In this document: one piece after another, positions 1 through 13,560 of the stretch
How positions within the stretch are numbered: the stretch's first letter is position 1
Layout of the letters: every line of letters starts with the position of its first letter
NCBI RefSeq assembly: GCF_043290135.1
Contig: NW_027464602.1
Coordinates: 4,588,001-4,652,000, forward strand
DNA from: Rhipicephalus microplus
Taxonomy: Eukaryota; Arthropoda; Arachnida; Ixodida; Ixodidae
Length of the DNA stretch: 64,000 nucleotides
Reading direction: 5' to 3'
The notes under the pieces: model-generated
Database searches by the model: none
The model's input: only the letters and a program-made list of their open reading frames with translations
Told to the model about the DNA's origin: nothing
Position numbers and translations under genes: made by a program

Positions 1-152
1 CCGCACCACCACCGTGTGGGCTCGAACCTCCAACCTTTTGGTTAACAGCCGATCGCGCTAGCCTATTGCGCCACGGAGACAGTCGTGCTTCACTCTCACC
101 ACCATCAGAACATATCTTCAAAGCTATCAGCGCAAAGAAAAAAGCAAAACAC

Positions 153-226
153 CACTCCCGGGAGGGCTCGAACCTCCAACTTTTCGGTTAACAGCCGATC
201 GCGCTGGCCAATTGCGCCACGGAGAC
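153..226 (-). tRNA. tRNA-Asn(GUU)-like unit, subfamily with an intact T stem
   Basis: This is a representative unit of the subfamily with CTCCCGGGAG at the 3' side. On the minus strand the arms are: acceptor 5' GTCTCCG, D-stem GCGC/GCGC, anticodon stem ATCGG/CCGAA with loop CTGTTAA (anticodon GUU, Asn), T-stem GGAGG/CCTCC with loop TTCGAGC, and acceptor 3' CGGGAGT. The T stem pairs at all five positions, unlike most units. The acceptor pairs except C3-A70, counting G-U wobbles. A27-A43 is mismatched. A-box (TGGCGCAATTGG) and B-box (GGTTCGAGCCC) matches are present, and a T6 run follows about 11 nt downstream. No CCA is encoded, as expected in a eukaryote. It is probably a pseudogene or satellite monomer, but it is one of the better-folding forms. 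Confidence 0.45.
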
Positions 227-3200
227 AGTCCTGCTCCACTCTCACCACCGTCAGACCATTTCTTCAGAGCTATCACCCCAAAGAAAAAAAGCACCGCACC
301 ACCACCGTGTGGGCTCGAACCTCCAACCTTTTGGTTAACAGCCGATCGCGCTAGCCTATTGCGCCACGGAGACAGTCGTGCTTCACTCTCACCACCATCA
401 GAACATATCTTCAAAGCTATCAGCGCAAAGAAAAAAGCAAAACACCACTCCCGGGAGGGCTCGAACCTCCAACCTTTCGGGTAACAGCCGATCGCGCTAG
501 CCAATTGCCCAACGGAGACAGTCATGCTCCACGCTCACCACCGTCAGAATATTTCTTCAGAGCTATTACCCCAAAGAAAAAAAAGCGCCGCACCACCACC
601 GGTTGGGCTAGAACCTCCAACCTTTCGGTTAACAGCCGATCGCGCTAGCCAATTGCGCCACGAAGACAGTCCTGCTCCACTCTCACCACCATCAGAACAT
701 ATCTTCAAAGCTATTACCGCAAAGAAAAAAGCAACACACCACTCCCGGGAGGGCTCAAAACTCCAACCTTTCGGTTAACAGCCGATCGCGCTAGCCCATT
801 GCGCCACGGAGACAGTCTTGCTCCACTCTCACCACCATCAGAACATATCTTCAAAGCTATCATCGCAAAGAAAAAAGCAACATACCACTCCCGGGAGGGC
901 TCGAAACTCCAACCTTTCGGTCAACAGCCGATCACGCTAGCCCATTGCGCCACGGAGACAGTCTTGCTCATCTCTCACAACCATCAGATCATATCATCAA
1001 AGCTATCAGCCCAAAGAAAAAAAAGCACCGCACCACCACCGGGTGGGATCGAACCTCCAACTTTTCGGTTAACAGCCGATCGCGCTGGCCAATTGCGCCA
1101 CGGAGACAGTCCAGCTCCACTCTCACCACAATTAGAACATATCTTCAAAGCTATCAGCCCAAAGAAAAAAAAAGCGCCGCACCACCACCGGGTGGGCTGG
1201 AACCTCCAACCTTTCGGTTAACAGCAGATCGTGCTAGCCAATTGCGCCACGGAGACAATCGTGCTCCACTCTCACCACCATCAGAACATATCTTCAAAGC
1301 TATCAGCCCAAAGAAAAAAAAGCGCCGCACCACCACTGGGTGGGCTTGAACCTCCGACCTTTTGGTTAACAGCCGATCGCGCTAGCCAATTGCACCACGG
1401 AGACAGTCCTGCTCCACTCTCACCACCATCAGACCATATTTTCAAAGCTATCAGCCCAAAGAAAAAAAAGCGCCGCACCACCACCGGGTGGGCTCGAACC
1501 TCCAACTTTCCGGTTAACAGCCGATCAAGCTAGCCAATTGCGCCACGGAGACAGTCCTGCTCCACTCTCACCACCATCAGAACATATCTTCAAAGCTATC
1601 AGCCCACAGAAAAAAAAGCGCCGCACAACCACCGGGTAGGCTCGAACCTCCAACCTTTCGGTTAACAGCCGATCGCGCAAGCCAATTTTGCCAGGGAGAC
1701 AGTCCTGCTCCACTCTCACCACCATCAGAACATATCTTCAAAGCTATCAGCCCAAAGAAAAAACAGCGCCATACCACCACAGGGTGGGCTCGAACCTCCG
1801 ACCTTTTGGTTAACAGCCGATCGCGCTAGCCAATTGCGCCATGGAAACAGTCCTGCTCCACTCTCACCACCATCAGAACATATCTTCAAAGCTATCAGCC
1901 CAAAGAAAAAAAAGCACCGCACCACCACCGGGTGGGCTCGAACCTCCAAATTTTCGGTTAACAGCCGATCACGCTAGCCAATTGCGCCACGGAGACAGTC
2001 CTGCTCCACTCTCACCACCATCAGAACATATCTTCAAAGCTATCAGCCCACAGAAAAAAAAGCGCCGCACAACCACCGGGTAGGCTCGAACCTCCGACTT
2101 TTCGGTTAACAGCCGATCGCGCTAGCCAATTGCGCCACGGAGACAGTCCTGCTCCACTCTCACCACCATAAGAACATATCTTCAAAGCTATCAGCCCGAA
2201 GAAAAAAAAGCGCCACACCACCACTGGGTGGGCTCGAACCTCCAACCTTTTGGTTAACAGCCGATCGCGCTAGCCAATTGCGCCACGGAGACAGTCCTGC
2301 TCCACTCTCACCACCGTCAGAACATTTCTTCAGAGCTATCAGCCCAAAGAAAAAAAAGCGCTGCACCACCACCGGGTGGGCTCGAACCTCCAACCTTACG
2401 GTTAACAGCCGATCGCGCTAGCCCATTCCGCCACGGAGACAGTCTTGCTCCACTCTCACCACCTTCAGAACATATCTTCAAAGCTATCAGCGCAAAGAGA
2501 AAAGCAACACACCACTCCCGGGAGGGCTCGAAACTCCAACCTTTCGGTCAACAGCCGATCGCGCTAGCCCATTGCGCCACGGAGACAGTCTTGCTCCATT
2601 ATCACCACCGTCAGACCATTTCTTCAGAGCTATCACCCCAAAGAAAAAAAAGCGCCGCACCACCACCGGGTGGGCTCGAACCTCCAACCTTTTGGTTAAC
2701 AGCCGATCGTGCTAGCCAATTGCCCCACGGTGACAGTCGTGCTCCACTCTCACCACCATCAGAACATATCTTCAAAGCTACCAGCCCATAGAAAAAAAAG
2801 CGCCGCACCACCGCCGGATGGGCTCGTAACTCCTACTTTTCGGTTAACAGCCGATCGCGCTAGCCAATGCGCCACGGAGACAGTCCTGCTTCACTCTCAC
2901 CACCATCAGAACATATCTTCAAAGCTATCAGCCCAAAGAAAAAAAAGCGCCATACCACCACCGGGTGGGCTCGAACCTCCGACCTTTTGGTTACCACCGA
3001 TCGCGCTCGCCAATTGCGCCATGGAGACAGTCCTGCTCAACTCTCACCACCATCAGAAGATATCTTCAAAGCTATCAGCCCAAAGAAAAAAAAGCGCCGC
3101 ACCACCGCCGGGTGGGCTCGAAACTCCTACCTTTCGGTTAACAGCCGATCGCGCTAGCCAATGCGCCACGGAGACAGTCCTGCTTCACTCTCACCACCAT

Positions 3201-3545
3201 CAGAACATATCTTCAAAGCTATCAGCCCAAAGAAAAAAAAGCGCCATACCACCACCGGGTGGGCTCGAACCTCCGACCTTTTGGTTAACACCGATCGCGC
3301 TCGCCAATTGCGCCATGGAGACAGTCCTGCTCAACTCTCACCACCATCAGAAGATATCTTCAATGCTATCAGCCCAAAGAAAAAAAGCACCGCACCACCA
3401 CCGGGTGGGCTCGAACCTCCAACTTTTCGGTTAACAGCCGATCACGCTAGCCAATTGCGCCACGGAGACAGTCCTGCTCCACTCTCACCACCATCAGAAC
3501 ATATCTTCAAAGCTATCAACCCACAGAAAAAAAAGCGCTGCACAA

Positions 3546-6500
3546 CCACCGGGTAGGCTCCAGCCTCCGAATGTTCGGTTAACTGCCGATCGCGCTAGCC
3601 AATTGCGCCACGGAGACAGTCCTGCTCCACTCTCACCACCATAAGAACATATCTTCAAAGCTATCAGCCCAAAGAAAAAAAAGCGCCGCACCACCACTGG
3701 GTGGGCTCGAACCTCCGACCTTTTGGTTAACAGCCGATCGCGCTAGCCATTGCGCCACGGAGACAATCCTGCTCCACTCTCACCACCATCAGAACATATC
3801 TTCAAAGCTATCAGCCCAAAGCAAAAAAAGCGACGCACCACCACCGGGTGGGCTCGACCCTCCAACTTTCCGGTTAACAGCCGATCACGCTAGCCAATTG
3901 CGCCGCGGAGACAGTCCTGCTCCACTCTCACCACCATCAGAACATATTTTCAAAGCTATCAGCCCAAAGAAAAAAAAGCGCCGCACAACCACCGGGTAGT
4001 CTCGAACCTCCAACTTTTCGGTTAACAGCCGATCGCGCTAGCCAATTGCGCCACGGAGACAGCCCTGCTCCACTCTCACCACCATAAGAACATATCTTCA
4101 AAGCTATCAGCCCGAAGAAAAAAGCAACACACCACTCCCGGGTGGGCTGGAACCTCCAACCTTTCGGTTAACAGCAGATCGCGCTAGCCAATCGCGCGAC
4201 GGAGAAAATCGTGCTCCACTCTCACCACCATCAGAACATATCTTCAAAGCTATCAGCCCACAGAAAAAAAGCGCCACACAACCACCGGGTAGGCTCGAAC
4301 CTCCGACTTTTCGGTTAACAGCCGATCGCGCTAGCCAATTGCGCCACGGAGACAGTCCTGCTCCACTCTCACCACCATAATAACATATCTTCAAAGCTAT
4401 CATCCCAAAGAAAAAAAAGCGCCGCACCACCAATGGGTGGGCTCGAACCTCCGACCTTTTGGTTAACAGCCGATCGCGCTAGCCAATTGCGCCACGGAGA
4501 CAGTCCTGCTCCACTCTCACCACCATCAGAACATATTTTCAAAGCTATCAGCCCAAAGAAAAAAAAGCGCCGCACCACACCGGGTGGGCTCGAACCTCAG
4601 ACTTTCCGGTTAACAGCCGATCAAGCTAGCCAATTGCGCCACGGAGATAGTCCTGCTCCACTCTCACCACCATCAGAACATATCTTCAAAGCTATCAGCC
4701 CACAGAAAAAAAGCGCCGCACAACCACCGGGTAGGCTCGAACCTCCAACTTTTCGGTTAACAGCCGATCGCGCTAGCCAGTTGCGCCACGGAGACAGACC
4801 TGCTCCACTCTCACCACCATAAGAACATATCATCAAAGCTATTAGCCCGAAGAAAAAGAAGCGCCACACCACCACTGGGTGGGCTCGAACCTCCAACCTT
4901 TTGGTTAAGAGCCGATCGCGCAAGCCAATTGCGCCACGGAGACAGTCCTGCTCCACTCTCACCACCGTCAGAAGATTTCTTCAGAGCTATCAGCCCAAAG
5001 AAAAAAAAGCGCTGCACCACCACCGGGTGCGCTCGAACCTCCAACCTTACGGTTAACAGCCGATCGCGCTAGCCCATTCCGCCACGGAGACAGTCTTGCT
5101 CCACTCTCACCACCATCAGAACATATCTTCAAAGCTATCAGCGCAAAGAAAAAAGCAACACACCACTCCCGGGAGGGCTCGAAACTCCAACCTTTCGGTC
5201 AACAGCCGATCACGCTAGCCCATTGCGCCACGGAGACAGTCTTGCTCCATTCTCACCACCGTCAGACCATTTCTTCAGAGCTATCACCCCAAAGAAAAAA
5301 AAGCGCCGCACCACCACCGGGTGGGCTCGAACCTCCAACCTTTCGGGTAACAGCCGATCGCGCTAGCCAATTTCCCCACGGAGACAGTCGTGCTCCACTC
5401 TCACCACCGTCAGAACATTTCTTCAGAGCTATCACCCCAAAGAAAAAAAAAGCGCCGCACCACCACCGGTTGGGCTAGAACCTCCAACCTTTCGGTTAAC
5501 AGCCGATCGCGCTAGCCAATTGCGCCACGAAGACAGTCCTGCTGCACTCTCACCACCATCAGAACATATCTTCAAAGCTATTACCGCAAAGAAAAAAGCA
5601 ACACACCATTCCCGGGAGGGCTCAAAACTCCAACCTTTCGGTTAACAGCCGATCGCGCTAGCCCATTGCGCCACGGAGACAGTCTTGCTCCACTCTCACC
5701 ACCATCAGAACATATCTTCAAAGCTTTCATCGCAAAGTAAAAAGCAACACACCACTCCCGGGAGGGCTCGAAACTCCAACCTTTTGGTCAACAGCCGATC
5801 GCGCTAGCCCATTGCGCCACGGAGACAGTCTTGCTCATCTCTCACCACCATCAGATCATATCATCAAAGCTATCAGCCCAAAGAAAAAAAAGCACCGCAC
5901 CACCACCGGGTGGGATCGAACCTCCAACTTTTCGGTTAACAGCCGATCGCGCTGGCCAATTGCGCCACGGAGACAGTCCTGCTCCACTCTCACCACAATT
6001 AGAACATATCTTCAAAGCTATCAGCCCAAAAAAAAAAGCGCCGCACCACAACCGGGTGGGCAGAAACCTCCAACCTTTCAGTTAACAGCAGATCGCGCTA
6101 GCCAATTGCGCCACGGAGACAATCGTGCTCCACTCTCACCACCATCAAAACATATCTTCAAAGCTATCAGCGCAAAGAAAAAAAAGCGCCGCACCACCAC
6201 TGGGTGAGCTCGAACCTCCAACCTTTCGGTTAACAGCCGATCGCGCAAGCCAATTTTGCCATGGAGACAATCCTGCTTCACTCTCACCACCATCACAACA
6301 TATCTTCAAAGCTATCAGCCCAAAGAAAAAAAAGCGCCATACCACCACCGGGTGGGCTCGAACCTCCGACCTTTTGGTTAACACCGATCGCGCTCGCCAA
6401 TTGCGCCATGGAGACAGTCCTGCTCCACTCTCACCACCATCAGAAGATATCTTCAAAGCTATCAGCCCAAAGAAAAAAAGCACTGCACCACCACCGGGTG

Positions 6501-8699
6501 GGCTCGAACCTCCAACTTTTCGGTTAACAGCCGATCACGCTAGCCAATTGCGCCACGGAGACAGCCCTGCTCCACTCTCACCACCATCAGAACGTATCTT
6601 CAAAGCTATCAACCCACAGAAAAAAAAGCGCCGCACAACCACCGGGTAGGCTCCAACCTCCAAATTTTCGGTTAACAGGCGATCGCGCTAGCCAATTGCG
6701 CCACGGAGACAGTCCTGCTCCACTCTCACCACCATAAAAACATATCTTCAAAGCTATCAGCCCAAAGAAAAAAAAGCACCGCACCACCACTGGGTGGGCT
6801 CGAACCTCCGACCTTTTGGTTAACAGCCGATCGCGCTAGCCATTGCGCCACGGAGACAATCCTGCTCCACTCTCACCACCATCAGAACATATCTTCAAAG
6901 CTATCAGCCCAAAGAAAGAAAGCGACGCACCACCACCGGGTGGGCTCCAACCTCCAACTTTCCGGTTAACAGCCGATCACGCAAGCCAATTGCGCCACGG
7001 AGACAGTCCTGCTCCACTCTCACCACCATCAGAACATATCTTCAAAGCTATCAGCGCAAAGAAAAAAAAGCGCCGCACCACCACCGGGTGGGCTCGAACC
7101 TCCAACCTTTCGGTTAACAGCCGATCGCGCAAGCCAATTTTGCCTTGGAGACAGTCCTGCTCCACTCTCACCACCATCAGAACATATCTTCAAAGGTATC
7201 AGCCCAAAAAAAAGCGCCGCACCACCACTGGGTGGGCTCGAACCTCCGACTTTTCGGTTAACAGCCGATCGCGTTAGCCAATTGCGCCACGGAGACAGTC
7301 CTGCTCCACTCTCACCACCATCAGAACATATCTTCAAAGCTATCAGCCCAAGGAAATAAAACCACCGCACCACCACCGGGTGGGCTCGAACCTCCAACTT
7401 TTCGGTTAACAGCCAATCGCGCTAGCCAATTGCGCCACGGAGACAGTCCTGCTCCACTCTCACCACCATCAGAACATATCTTCAAAGCTATCAGCCCAAA
7501 GAAAAAAAAGCGCCGCACCACCACTGGGTGGGCTCGAACCTCCGACCTTTTGGTTAACAGCCGATCGCGCTAGCCATTGCGCCACGGAGACAATCCTGCT
7601 CCACTCTCACCACCATCAGAACATATCTTCAAAGCTATCAGCCCAAAGAAAGAAAGCGACACACCACCCCCGGGTGGGCTCGAACCTCCAACCTTTCGGT
7701 TAACAGCCGATTGCGCTAGCCAACTGCGCCACGGAGACAGTCGTGCTCCACTCTCACCACCATCAGAACATATCTTCAAAGCTATCAGCCCAAAGAAATA
7801 AAAGCGACGCGCCACCACCGGGTGGGCTCGAACTTCCAACTTTCCGGTTAACAGCCGATCACGCTAGCCAATTGCGCCTAGGAGACAGTCCTGCTTCACT
7901 CTCACCACCATCAGAACATATCTTCAAAGCTATCAGCCCAAAGAAAAAAAAAGCGCCATACCACCACCGGGTGGGCTCGAACCTCCGACCTTTCGGTTAA
8001 CAGCCGATCGCGCAAGCCAATTTTGCCATGGAGCCAGTCCTGCTTCACTCTCACCACCATCAGAACATATCTTCAAAGCTATCAGCCCAAAGAAAAAAAA
8101 GCGCCATACCACCACCGGGTGGGCTCGAACCTCCGACCTTTTGGTTAACACCGATCGCGCTCGCCAATTGCGCCATGGAGACAGTCCTGCTCCACTCTCA
8201 CCACCATCAGAAGATATCTTCAAAGCTATCAGCCCAAAGAAAAAAAGCACCGCACCACCACCGGGTGGGCTCGAACCTCCAACTTTTCAGTTAACAGCCG
8301 ATCACGCTAGCCAATTGCGCCACGGAGACAGTCCTGCTCCACTCTCACCACCATCAGAACATATCTTCAAAGCTATCAACCCACAGAAAAAAAAGCGCCG
8401 CACAACCACCGGGTAGGCTCCAACCTCCGAATTTTCGGTTAACAGCCGATCGCGCTAGCAAATTGCGCCACGGAGACAGTTCTGCTCCACTCTCACCACC
8501 ATAAAAACATATCTTCAAAGCTATCAGCCCAAAGAAAAAAAAGCGCCGCACCACCACTGGGTGGGCTCGAACCTCCGACCTTTTGGTTAACAGCCGATCG
8601 CGCTAGCCATTGCGCCACGGAGACAATCCTGCTCCACTCTCACCACCATCAGAACATATCTTCAAAGCTATCAGCCCAAAGAAAGAAAGCGACGCACCA
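3546..8699. repeat. Segmental tandem duplication within the array, copy 1
   Basis: This stretch of about 35 units matches the following stretch unit by unit, including private variants such as AACTGCCGATCG near 3575, GCAAAAAAAG at 3821, the CUU unit, and the run of ACTCCCGGGAGGG units near 5160-5780. The offset is 5154 bp at the left end and 4861-4859 bp through most of the block. The difference of 293 bp equals two units, present in this copy at about 3917-4210 and absent from copy 2. Confidence 0.8.
4870..4943 (-). pseudogene. tRNA-like unit with anticodon changed to CUU (Lys)
   Basis: The plus strand reads GGTTAAGAGCC where nearly all units read GGTTAACAGCC. The minus-strand loop is therefore CTCTTAA, and position 34 is C instead of G, giving anticodon CUU at 4907-4909. 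The rest of the unit is typical, including the A51-A63 mismatch. This is a single point change in a degenerate monomer, and no evidence supports lysine charging. Confidence 0.5.
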
Positions 8700-11600
8700 C
8701 CACCGGGTAGGCTCCAACCTCCGAATGTGCGGTTAACTGCCGATCGCGCTAGCCAATTGCGCCACGGAGACAGTCCTGCTCCACTCTCACCACCATAAGA
8801 ACATATCTTCAAAGCTATCAGCCCAAAGAAAAAAAAGCGCCGCACCACCACTGGGTGGGCTCGAACCTCCGACCTTTTGGTTAACAGCCGATCGCGCTAG
8901 CCATTGCGCCACGGAGACAATCCTGCTCCACTCTCACCACCATCAGAACATATCTTCAAAGCTATCAGCCCAAAGCAAAAAAAGCGACGCACCACCACCG
9001 GGTGGGCTCGACCCTCCAACTTTCCGGTTAACAGCCGATCACGCTAGCCAATTGCGCCGCGGAGACAATCCTGCTCCACTCTCACCACCATCAGAACATA
9101 TCTTCAAAGCTATCAGCCCACAGAAAAAAAAGCGCCACACAACCACCGGGTAGGCTCGAGCCTCCGACTTTTCGGTTAACAGCCGATCGCGCTAGCCAAT
9201 TGCGCCACGGAGACAGTCCTGCTCCACTCTCACCACCATAATAACATATCTTCAAAGCTATCATCCCAAAGAAAAAAAAGCGCCGCACCACCAATGGGTG
9301 GGCTCGAACCTCCGACCTTTTGGTTAACAGCCGATCGCGCTAGCCAATTGCGCCACGGAGACAGTCCTGCTCCACTCTCACCACCATCAGAACATATTTT
9401 CAAAGCTATCAGCCCAAAGAAAAAAAAGCGCCGCACCACACCGGGTGGGCTCGAACCTCAGACTTTCCGGTTAACAGCCGATCAAGCTAGCCAATTGCGC
9501 CACGGAGATAGTCCTGCTCCACTCTCACCACCATCAGAACATATCTTCAAAGCTATCAGCCCACAGAAAAAAAGCGCCGCACAACCACCGGGTAGGCTCG
9601 AACCTCCAACTTTTCGGTTAACAGCCGATCGCGCTAGCCAGTTGCGCCACGGAGACAGACCTGCTCCACTCTCACCACCATAAGAACATATCATCAAAGC
9701 TATTAGCCCGAAGAAAAAGAAGCGCCACACCACCACTGGGTGGGCTCGAACCTCCAACCTTTTGGTTAAGAGCCGATCGCGCTAGCCAATTGCGCCACGG
9801 AGACAGTCCTGCTCCACTCTCACCACCGTCAGAAGATTTCTTCAGAGCTATCAGCCCAAAGAAAAAAAAGCGCTGCACCACCACCGGGTGCGCTCGAACC
9901 TCCAACCTTACGGTTAACAGCCGATCGCGCTAGCCCATTCCGCCACGGAGACAATCTTGCTCCACTCTCACCACCATCAGAACATATCTTCAAAGCTATC
10001 AGCGCAAAGAAAAAAGCAACACACCACTCCCGGGAGGGCTCGAAACTCCAACCTTTCGGTCAACAGCCGATCACGCTAGCCCATTGCGCCACGGAGACAG
10101 TCTTGCTCCATTCTCACCACCGTCAGACCATTTCTTCAGAGCTATCACCCCAAAGAAAAAAAAGCGCCGCACCACCACCGGGTGGGCTCGAACCTCCAAC
10201 CTTTCGGGTAACAGCCGATCGCGCTAGCCAATTTCCCCACGGAGACAGTCGTGCTCCACTCTCACCACCGTCAGAACATTTCTTCAGAGCTATCACCCCA
10301 AAGAAAAAAAAAGCGCCGCACCACCACCGGTTGGGCTAGAACCTCCAACCTTTCGGTTAACAGCCGATCGCGCTAGCCAATTGCGCCACGAAGACAGTCC
10401 TGCTGCACTCTCACCACCATCAGAACATATCTTCAAAGCTATTACCGCAAAGAAAAAAGCAACACACCATTCCCGGGAGGGCTCAAAACTCCAACCTTTC
10501 GGTTAACAGCCGATCGCGCTAGCCCATTGCGCCACGGAGACAGTCTTGCTCCACTCTCACCACCATCAGAACATATCTTCAAAGCTTTCATCGCAAAGTA
10601 AAAAGCAACACACCACTCCCGGGAGGGCTCGAAACTCCAACCTTTTGGTCAACAGCCGATCGCGCTAGCCCATTGCGCCACGGAGACAGTCTTGCTCATC
10701 TCTCACCACCATCAGATCATATCATCAAAGCTATCAGCCCAAAGAAAAAAAAGCACCGCACCACCACCGGGTGGGATCGAACCTCCAACTTTTCGGTTAA
10801 CAGCCGATCGCGCTGGCCAATTGCGCCACGGAGACAGTCCTGCTCCATTCTCACCACAATTAGAACATATCTTCAAAGCTATCAGCCCAAAAAAAAGCGC
10901 CGCACCACAACCGGGTGGGCAGAAACCTCCAACCTTTCAGTTAACAGCAGATCGCGCTAGCCAATTGCGCCACGGAGACAATCGTGCTCCACTCTCACCA
11001 CCATCAAAACATATCTTCAAAGCTATCAGCGCAAAGAAAAAAAAGCGCCGCACCACCACTGGGTGAGCTCGAACCTCCAACCTTTCGGTTAACAGCCGAT
11101 CGCGCAAGCCAATTTTGCCATGGAGACAATCCTGCTTCACTCTCACCACCATCAGAACATATCTTCAAAGCTATCAGCCCAAAGAAAAAAAAGCGCCATA
11201 CCACCACCTGGTGGGCTCGAACCTCCGACCTTTTGGTTAACACCGATCGCGCTCGCCAATTGCGCCATGGAGACAGTCCTGCTCCACTCTCACCACCATC
11301 AGAAGATATCTTCAAAGCTATCAGCCCAAAGAAAAAAAGCACTGCACCACCACCGGGTGGGCTCGAACCTCCAACTTTTCGGTTAACAGCCGATCACGCT
11401 AGCCAATTGCGCCACGGAGACAGCCCTGCTCCACTCTCACCACCATCAGAACGTATCTTCAAAGCTATCAACCCACAGAAAAAAAAGCGCCGCACAACCA
11501 CCGGGTAGGCTCCAACCTCCAAATTTTCGGTTAACAGGCGATCGCGCTAGCCAATTGCGCCACGGAGACAGTCCTGCTCCACTCTCACCACCATAAAAAC

Positions 11601-13560
11601 ATATCTTCAAAGCTATCAGCCCAAAGAAAAAAAAGCACCGCACCACCACTGGGTGGGCTCGAACCTCCGACCTTTTGGTTAACAGCCGATCGCGCTAGCC
11701 ATTGCGCCACGGAGACAATCCTGCTCCACTCTCACCACCATCAGAACATATCTTCAAAGCTATCAGCCCAAAGAAAGAAAGCGACGCACCACCACCGGGT
11801 GGGCTCCAACCTCCAACTTTCCGGTTAACAGCCGATCACGCAAGCCAATTGCGCCACGGAGACAGTCCTGCTCCACTCTCACCACCATCAGAACATATCT
11901 TCAAAGCTATCAGCGCAAAGAAAAAAAAGCGCCGCACCACCACCGGGTGGGCTCGAACCTCCAACCTTTCGGTTAACAGCCGATCGCGCAAGCCAATTTT
12001 GCCTTGGAGACAGTCCTGCTCCACTCTCACCACCATCAGAACATATCTTCAAAGGTATCAGCCCAAAAAAAAGCGCCGCACCACCACTGGGTGGGCTCGA
12101 ACCTCCGACTTTTCGGTTAACAGCCGATCGCGTTAGCCAATTGCGCCACGGAGACAGTCCTGCTCCACTCTCACCACCATCAGAACATATCTTCAAAGCT
12201 ATCAGCCCAAGGAAATAAAACCACCGCACCACCACCGGGTGGGCTCGAACCTCCAACTTTTTGGTTAACAGCCAATCGCTCTAGCCAATTGCGCCACGGA
12301 GACAGTCCTGCTCCACTCTCACCACCATCAGAACATATCTTCAAAGCTATCAGCCCAAAGAAAAAAAAGCGCCGCACCACCACTGGGTGGGCTCGAACCT
12401 CCGACCTTTTGGTTAACAGCCGATCGCGCTAGCCATTGCGCCACGGAGACAATCCTGCTCCACTCTCACCACCATCAGAACATATCTTCAAAGCTATCAG
12501 CCCAAAGAAAGAAAGCGACACACCACCCCCGGGTGGGCTCGAACCTCCAACCTTTCGGTTAACAGCCGATTGCGCTAGCCAACTGCGCCACGGAGACAGT
12601 CGTGCTCCACTCTCACCACCATCAGAACATATCTTCAAAGCTATCAGCCCAAAGAAAAAAAAGCGACGCGCCACCACCGGGTGGGCTCGAACCTCCAACT
12701 TTCCGGTTAACAGCCGATCACGCTAGCCAATTGCGCCTAGGAGACAGTCCTGCTTCACTCTCACCACCATCAGAACATATCTTCAAAGCTATCAGCCCAA
12801 AGAAAAAAAAAGCGCCATACCACCACCGTGTGGGCTCGAACCTCCGACCTTTCGGTTAACAGCCGATCGCGCAAGCCAATTTTGCCATGGAGCCAGTCCT
12901 GCTTCACTCTCACCACCATCAGAACATATCTTCAAAGCTATCAGCCCAAAGAAAAAAAAGCGCCATACCACCACCGGGTGGGCTCGAACCTCCGACCTTT
13001 TGGTTAACACCGATCGCGCTCGCCAATTGCGCCATGGAGACAGTCCTGCTCCACTCTCACCACCATCAGAAGATATCTTCAAAGCTATCAGCCCAAAGAA
13101 AAAAAGCACCGCACCACCACCGGGTGGGCTCGAACCTCCAACTTTTCAGTTAACAGCCGATCACGCTAGCCAATTGCGCCACGGAGACAGTCCTGCTCCA
13201 CTCTCACCAGCATCAGAACATATCTTCAAAGCTATCAACCCACAGAAAAAAAAGCGCCGCACAACCACCGGGTAGGCTCCAACCTCCGAATTTTCGGTTA
13301 ACAGCCGATCGCGCTAGCAAATTGCGCCACGGAGACAGTTTTGCTCCACTCTCACCACCATAAAAACATATCTTCAAAGCTATCAGCCCAAAGAAAAAAA
13401 AGCGCCGCACCACCACTGGGTGGGCTCGAACCTCCGACCTTTTGGTTAACAGCCGATCGCGCTAGCCATTGCGCCACGGAGACAATCCTGCTCCACTCTC
13501 ACCAGCATCAGAACATATCTTCAAAGCTATCAGCCCAAAGAAAGAAAGCGACGCACCACC
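8700..13560. repeat. Segmental tandem duplication within the array, copy 2
   Basis: This is the second copy of the preceding block, offset 4859-4861 bp for most of its length and two units shorter near its start. The two copies differ by scattered point changes and A-run length, so the duplication is recent relative to divergence between neighbouring units. The copy ends near 13560, where the unit order departs from that after copy 1. Confidence 0.8.
9731..9804 (-). pseudogene. tRNA-like unit with CUU anticodon, duplicate of the 4870 unit
   Basis: The same C34 change is seen, with the anticodon at 9768-9770, exactly 4861 bp from the first case. It lies inside the large tandem duplication, so the change was copied by duplication and did not arise independently. 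Confidence 0.5.

Noticed and set aside
2709..3434. 241-codon plus-strand frame and many similar frames (for example 29589-30317, 57082-58131, 50952-51566 minus)
   Set aside because: They are translations of the tandem unit, made of the same 48-49 residue string with no domain, and they occur on both strands with many near-copies. They are by-products of the repeat length.
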